From Bacillota bacterium (GTDB lineage Bacteria > Bacillota_A > Clostridia > Lachnospirales > Lachnospiraceae), in assembly GCA_023443925.1 (NCBI GenBank), contig JAEZSL010000239.1:1-17387 (forward strand): DNA of 17,387 nucleotides, written 5' to 3'. This document shows, piece after piece, positions 13,864 through 17,387 of this stretch; position 1 is the first letter of the stretch; every line of letters begins with the position of its first letter. Both the position numbers and the translations under genes were made by a program. The notes beneath the pieces were generated by a model, which saw only the letters and a program-made list of their open reading frames with translations, did no database searches and was not told the origin of the DNA.

Positions 13864-15816
13864 CTATTCCAGTTCTACCGGCAGAGCTCTGGCTTGTGAG
13901 TTAAGGGGATTACGATGCATGTAATCATATAGGATAAACCCATCGGCCTTGGTAATAATCCCGGTTTCTGCCGTTTTTTCCATATCAATATCATAATGTT
14001 CCAAATGGATAAAGGGTTTTATCTGATCCGTTTTTATAACTTCCGTTTCAGGTTTAAGATATTCCCTTATCTTTTTATCATTAAAGTAAAAATCCCGGTA
14101 TTTCTTTTTATACTGTTCATACGCAGAAGCAAAAGGTGGCCTGCTTTTTAGATTTTCTCTTAAATATAAGTCGTGGACTAATATACTGCGAAATGCTTCC
14201 AGGTCAATCCCACCGGCCCGTTCCTCACCGGACTTACTATATTCCTCCATAAAATCAATCAGTATTTCATACCGCTTTATCCTGGAGGATTGAATACCAG
14301 CCAGATTATTCTTCTCATAATAACTGCCAAGTCTGTTATAAAGTTCAAAGGGTGAGCAGAAAAAATGTTCCATATATTTTATGGAGTATTCAAACTGACC
14401 GCTGTTATAGTAAATCTCAACCATGTTTTCCACCGCTTTTAAAACCAGAATCTCATCATAACTCAGCCATTTTGTATAAAGTACCTCATAGGGCGGTTCG
14501 CTTTGATACACAATACCCCATTCCCTGCTTTCACGGTGCATGGCGGAACCTTTTAATACCTTAAGAAATCCCAGCTGGAACTGGTCCGGTTTAAGGGCAT
14601 ACACCTCGTTAAAGGAGTTTTGAAAGGACTTCATGTCCTCAAAAGGAAGCCCTGCAATTAAATCCAGATGCTCATGAATGTTTCTGCCCTTGTGGATCTC
14701 TTCTGCGGCATATCCTAATTTATCAAATCTCATCTGCCTTTTAATAGCTTTCACCGTTGCCGGATTCGTGGACTGTACACCGATCTCTAACTGTACCAGC
14801 CCCTCTCTCATGGTGCCTAGCAGCTTTATTTCCTCTTCTCCAAGAATATCTGCGGATATTTCAAAATGGAAATTGGTAACTCCGTTGTCATGCTCTTTGA
14901 TATGCTTCCAGATAGCCATGGCATGCTTCCAGTTACAGTTAAAGGTTCTGTCCACAAATTTAACCTGGGGAACCTTATATTTTAGAAATATGTCCAGTTC
15001 CTTTTTCACAAGTTCAATATCCCGGAGCCTGACCTTTTTATCTACGGAAGAAAGACAGTAACTGCAGGAATAAGGACAGCCTCTGCTAGTCTCATAGTAA
15101 ATTAATTTATTTTTAAAATCCTCCATATTCTCATATGGAAAGGGCAGGCTGCTTAAATCCAGCTCTTCCCTTGGGGGTGTTATCTTAATCTCTTCCGGTT
15201 GAGCATTATCCTGTTGAGCATCATCCGGTTGAACTTCTTCCAGCTGAACCTCTTCCAGTTGATCGTCTTCCTGTTGATCGTCTTCCTGTTGAACCTCTTC
15301 CAGTTGACCTTCTTTCGATTCCTCGTCTTTCGGCTCCGCGTCTTCCGGTTTCTCTCCTCGTAATGAATCCATTAGAAACGCACTTTCTCTGAAGGCGATA
15401 CCCTGAATCTGCGCCAGAGTTCTTTCCCCCGCCAGATAATAGTCCATTAATTCACGGAAAGTTTCTTCCCCTTCTCCTATCATAATGCCGTCAATTGCCG
15501 GGTGGGCCATTAATCGTTCTTTCGCATCATAGGATACTTCCGGGCCTCCAAGCCATATCTTTACTTCCGGCAGAACCTTTCTCAGTTCAATACACAACCG
15601 GTCAATAAGATTTATATTCCAGATATAGCAGGAGAATCCGATAAAATCCGGTTTTTCCCGGTAAATGGCCTGTAATAAATCATCCATATAATTATTTATA
15701 GTGAACTCAACAATCCGGATCTGGCCGGCATAAGCCCCGGCATATGCTCTCAGGCTGTAAACAGCCAGATTGGAATGTATATATTTTGCATTAATTGCGG
15801 TCAGTAAAATTTTCAC
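13864..15816 (-). CDS. B12-binding-domain radical SAM protein with repetitive acidic linker
   Basis: 650 aa from the preferred GTG start. An open frame reaches an ATG at 16059, but the extra 81 residues are unlike the family, and homologues begin at KILLTAINAKYIHSNLAV. GGAG lies 7 nt before the GTG at 15816. In order: a B12-binding fold (about 1-140, with GGPEVSYD), a linker of eight pentapeptides (171-210), the radical SAM core with CPYSCSYC (Cys247, Cys251, Cys254) and a C-terminal region resembling DUF4080 (about 490-650, with FYFNDKKIREY). Such proteins use a 4Fe-4S cluster, SAM and often cobalamin for methylation or other radical chemistry; the substrate is unknown. It heads the operon with nth and the DnaQ-like exonuclease. 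Confidence 0.88.
   Translation of the reverse strand: MKILLTAINAKYIHSNLAVYSLRAYAGAYAGQIRIVEFTINNYMDDLLQAIYREKPDFIGFSCYIWNINLIDRLCIELRKVLPEVKIWLGGPEVSYDAKERLMAHPAIDGIMIGEGEETFRELMDYYLAGERTLAQIQGIAFRESAFLMDSLRGEKPEDAEPKDEESKEGQLEEVQQEDDQQEDDQLEEVQLEEVQPDDAQQDNAQPEEIKITPPREELDLSSLPFPYENMEDFKNKLIYYETSRGCPYSCSYCLSSVDKKVRLRDIELVKKELDIFLKYKVPQVKFVDRTFNCNWKHAMAIWKHIKEHDNGVTNFHFEISADILGEEEIKLLGTMREGLVQLEIGVQSTNPATVKAIKRQMRFDKLGYAAEEIHKGRNIHEHLDLIAGLPFEDMKSFQNSFNEVYALKPDQFQLGFLKVLKGSAMHRESREWGIVYQSEPPYEVLYTKWLSYDEILVLKAVENMVEIYYNSGQFEYSIKYMEHFFCSPFELYNRLGSYYEKNNLAGIQSSRIKRYEILIDFMEEYSKSGEERAGGIDLEAFRSILVHDLYLRENLKSRPPFASAYEQYKKKYRDFYFNDKKIREYLKPETEVIKTDQIKPFIHLEHYDIDMEKTAETGIITKADGFILYDYMHRNPLNSQARALPVELE
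15187..15306 (-). repeat. Eight 15-bp in-frame tandem repeats in the radical SAM gene
   Basis: The coding strand holds eight consecutive 15-bp units that encode QLEEV, QQEDD, QQEDD, QLEEV, QLEEV, QPDDA, QQDNA and QPEEI. The period never breaks, and each unit begins with Gln. It forms an acidic, Gln-rich, probably disordered linker between the B12-binding and radical SAM domains. The near identity of neighbouring units at DNA level points to recent slippage expansion. Confidence 0.85.
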
Positions 15817-15865
15817 ACAGTACTCCAGTCCGTGTTCTAAAACACCTATATTGTCTTGCAATATT

Positions 15866-15874
15866 ATTTTAGCA
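15866..15874 (-). promoter_or_regulatory. Possible extended -10 promoter of the radical SAM-nth-exonuclease operon
   Basis: On the minus strand TGCTAAAAT (complement of 15866-15874) matches TGnTAAAAT. It lies about 50 nt before the GTG at 15816 and inside the longer reading frame, which argues for the shorter protein start. A convincing -35 is missing. Confidence 0.35.
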
Positions 15875-16059
15875 TATATTTTATTAAAATAAAAGGAAAG
15901 AGTACTGGCAGACGATATATACCCTTTAAAATAAGGTGTATACCTTAGAAAGAGCAGCGATTCCATAGGATGTGATATCGTGTATCCGGCTGTCTGATAG
16001 CAAGGTATGGGAAAAAAATTAGATAGCCCATGTAAAAATATTTTATGGTAATATTTCAT

Positions 16060-16187
16060 GTAAACATTTAATAATAATATTTTAATCCATTTTTACGAAA
16101 TTTGTATAAGTTGGAAAAGTTAAGGGTTAATTAGATATATAAAAAAGAAGAATAGAGCATATTAGATTTGTAAAACAGAGGATTAGA
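16060..16187. other. AT-rich flank between the radical SAM promoter region and the tandem array
   Basis: No gene is seen. The last 40 bp (16150-16187) look like a decayed monomer of the adjoining array (GAATAG, ATTAGATTTGTAAAACA, GATTAGA). Confidence 0.4.
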
Positions 16188-16606
16188 GAATATTTTCGAT
16201 TCGTAAAATAACTGATTAAAGAATATTTAGATTCATAAAATAGCCGATAAAGAATATTTTCGATTCGTAAAATAACTGATTAAAGAATATTTAGATTCAT
16301 AAAATATCCGATAAAGAATATTTTCGATTCGTAAAATAACTGATTAAAGAATATTTAGATTCATAAAATAGCCAATAAAAGAATATTTTCGATTCGTAAA
16401 ATAACTGATTAAAGAATATTTAGATTCATAAAATAGCCAATAAAAGAATATTCAAATTCGTAAAAATAGCCAATAAAAGAATATTCAAATTCGTAAAATA
16501 GCCGATGAAAGAATATCCAAATTCGTAAAATAGCTCAATAAAAAATATTTTATATACGTAAAAGCTGATTAAAGAATATTATCGATTCGTATAATAGCTA
16601 ATAAGG
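16188..16606. repeat. AT-rich tandem array of 13 monomers of 31-33 bp with alternating A/B dimers
   Basis: Thirteen head-to-tail monomers, each starting GAATAT or similar and containing ATTCGTAAAATA or ATTCATAAAATA, begin at 16188, 16221, 16252, 16285, 16316, 16349, 16381, 16414, 16446, 16479, 16511, 16543 and 16574. Monomers 1, 3, 5 and 7 (type A, 33 bp, core TTTTCGATTCGTAAAATAAC) are identical. Monomers 2, 4, 6 and 8 (type B, 31-32 bp, core TTTAGATTCATAAAATA) differ by a few bases. Monomers 9-11 are a third type (GAATATTCAAATTCGTAAAA), and the ends are degenerate (also 16150-16187 and 16607-16630). Units abut without spacers, and dimer lengths of 64-65 bp do not keep a reading frame, so it is neither CRISPR nor coding. 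It lies upstream of the radical SAM operon. Confidence 0.95.
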
Positions 16607-16688
16607 GAGATTTGATTTGTAAAATAGAACTCAAATTGTTTTGCGAATATTCAACATAATGAATTTCTTAAATTTATCTTTTGCCCCC

Positions 16689-16776
16689 GGTATCATACCA
16701 TACAGTTAATGCAGCTTCAGCGCTGAATCTGCCCTGAGGACAAATGAAGCCAGAAACAGTATCCATTGTATGGTAT
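16689..16776. repeat. Structured element with 10-bp inverted arms and an inner hairpin
   Basis: Arms ATACCATACA (16695-16704) and TGTATGGTAT (16767-16776) are perfect complements 62 nt apart. Inside, GCAG and TTCA (16711-16719) pair with TGAA and CTGC (16724-16732) around GCGC, centred on the palindrome TTCAGCGCTGAA. GCTTCA (16714-16719) can instead pair with TGAAGC (near 16746). It is more GC-rich than the AT-rich array beside it. It lies 66 nt beyond the stop of the CmpB-like gene on the minus strand but has no T-run, so a terminator is unproven. A small structured RNA or a mobile-element remnant are alternatives. Confidence 0.5.
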
Positions 16777-16842
16777 ATTCGATAAAGCTATATCATTTCA
16801 TCATTATCTAATGTGGGGATAAAGTAAAAGGAGCTTGATAAT

Positions 16843-17271
16843 TTAAAATATCTTATACCTTGGCTTGTCTTCGCCCAGTAAAAAATATTTCAGATAATCG
16901 TCGAGCAGAATAGCCGCAAGAGACAGGAAAAACCAGATATTGGTATAGAGCAGGCATATCTGCCCCATGAAGTTATACGGTAAATTTGAATAATCCCAGA
17001 CATTCAAATCCAGCCAGACATTAACGATCATACCAACAATAAATTCCACCGTCGTGATGATTAAAGAGGAAATTACCATCTGGCTGATAATGGATATTCT
17101 GTGAGGAAAAACATCATTCAACAGCCCGATAAGTATAAAACAAATGCCTCCAGCTATAAGCATCGATATGTGCGAAAAACCCCGGAATAATAATTCCACG
17201 CCGCAATAGGAATAACCGCCGATAAAGAAGAGAAGAATGTATTTGAGTGTCCTGTTATATAATTTGAGCAT
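16843..17271 (-). CDS. Four-helix membrane protein, putative ABC-transporter type IV (CmpB-like)
   Basis: 142 aa, with about four hydrophobic helices (near 11-28, 34-52, 61-84 and 104-124). The segment WDYSNLPYNFMGQICLLYTNIWFFL and the following Asp-Asp match my memory of the ABC_trans_CmpB / putative ABC transporter permease family, common in Clostridia. Despite the name no ATPase partner is encoded nearby, and biochemical function is unknown. AAAGGA lies about 10 nt before the ATG. A promoter-like pair is seen upstream. Confidence 0.75.
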   Translation of the reverse strand: MLKLYNRTLKYILLFFIGGYSYCGVELLFRGFSHISMLIAGGICFILIGLLNDVFPHRISIISQMVISSLIITTVEFIVGMIVNVWLDLNVWDYSNLPYNFMGQICLLYTNIWFFLSLAAILLDDYLKYFLLGEDKPRYKIF

Positions 17272-17324
17272 TTTGCATCCGTCCTTTCTGTCAGACTTTT
17301 GGTATCACCTGTTTAAGAATCTGC

Positions 17325-17352
17325 AGTATAGTATGCTCAAATCGGGTTTAAA
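17325..17352 (-). promoter_or_regulatory. Possible promoter of the CmpB-like gene
   Basis: On the minus strand TTTAAA (complement of 17347-17352) and TATACT (complement of 17325-17330) are 16 bp apart, about 54 nt before the ATG at 17271. The -10 is good and the -35 is weak. Confidence 0.35.
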
Positions 17353-17387
17353 TATTTGGCTCTATCATAATGTAAGGGTGTGTAAAC

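Noticed and set aside
16188..16606. CRISPR array
   Set aside because: Units of 31-33 bp abut directly with no unique spacers, and no cas genes are nearby.

Overview
The window looks like chromosomal backbone from a low-to-moderate GC Firmicute, most likely a Lachnospiraceae-type Clostridium relative. This rests on strong AGGAGG-type ribosome binding sites, the gene families present (MutS2, CheX, DUF6472-like small Cys protein, VanW/G5 secreted protein, B12-binding radical SAM protein with a DUF4080-type C-terminus) and the general protein style. No phage, plasmid, insertion sequence, tRNA, rRNA or CRISPR array is visible. The taxonomic placement is inference; no 16S gene is present.

Layout. 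Bases 1-77 hold the 5' end of a leftward gene cut by the window edge. A divergent 339-bp region (78-416) contains a hairpin-rich leader for a rightward operon at 417-4979: mutS2, then an OmpR/PhoB-type response regulator, then a sensor histidine kinase, closed by a strong palindromic terminator (5004-5049) shared with the convergent DUF6472-like gene (5101-5283). The leftward block 5101-11309 holds the DUF6472-like protein, TrmL tRNA methyltransferase, a solitary CheX phosphatase, a class I/II aminotransferase translationally coupled to an Lrp/AsnC regulator, an AIR-synthase-related (PurM/HypE-like) protein, and a secreted VanW/G5 protein. A 34-residue single-pass membrane protein gene (11461-11565, leftward) sits in the apparently empty stretch before the rightward TPR-like membrane-anchored protein (11771-12388).

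The last third is a compact leftward operon: radical SAM protein, endonuclease III (nth), DnaQ-like exonuclease, with 35-nt and 0-nt gaps. Upstream of it lies about 780 bp of non-coding DNA. This holds a striking AT-rich tandem array of 31-33-bp monomers (16188-16606), eight of which are organised as an alternating A/B dimer repeated four times, next to a separate structured element with 10-bp inverted arms (16689-16776). A four-helix membrane protein of the CmpB/putative ABC transporter type (16843-17271) closes the window.

Most of the window is housekeeping and regulation: ribosome/recombination surveillance (MutS2), DNA repair (Nth, exonuclease), tRNA modification, amino-acid metabolism and envelope functions. 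I see no complete novel defence or biosynthetic system. The best candidates for something undescribed are the higher-order tandem array with its neighbouring structured element, the 34-residue membrane protein, the structured mutS2 leader, the 335-nt structured region between trmL and the DUF6472-like gene, and the expanding pentapeptide linker in the radical SAM protein.
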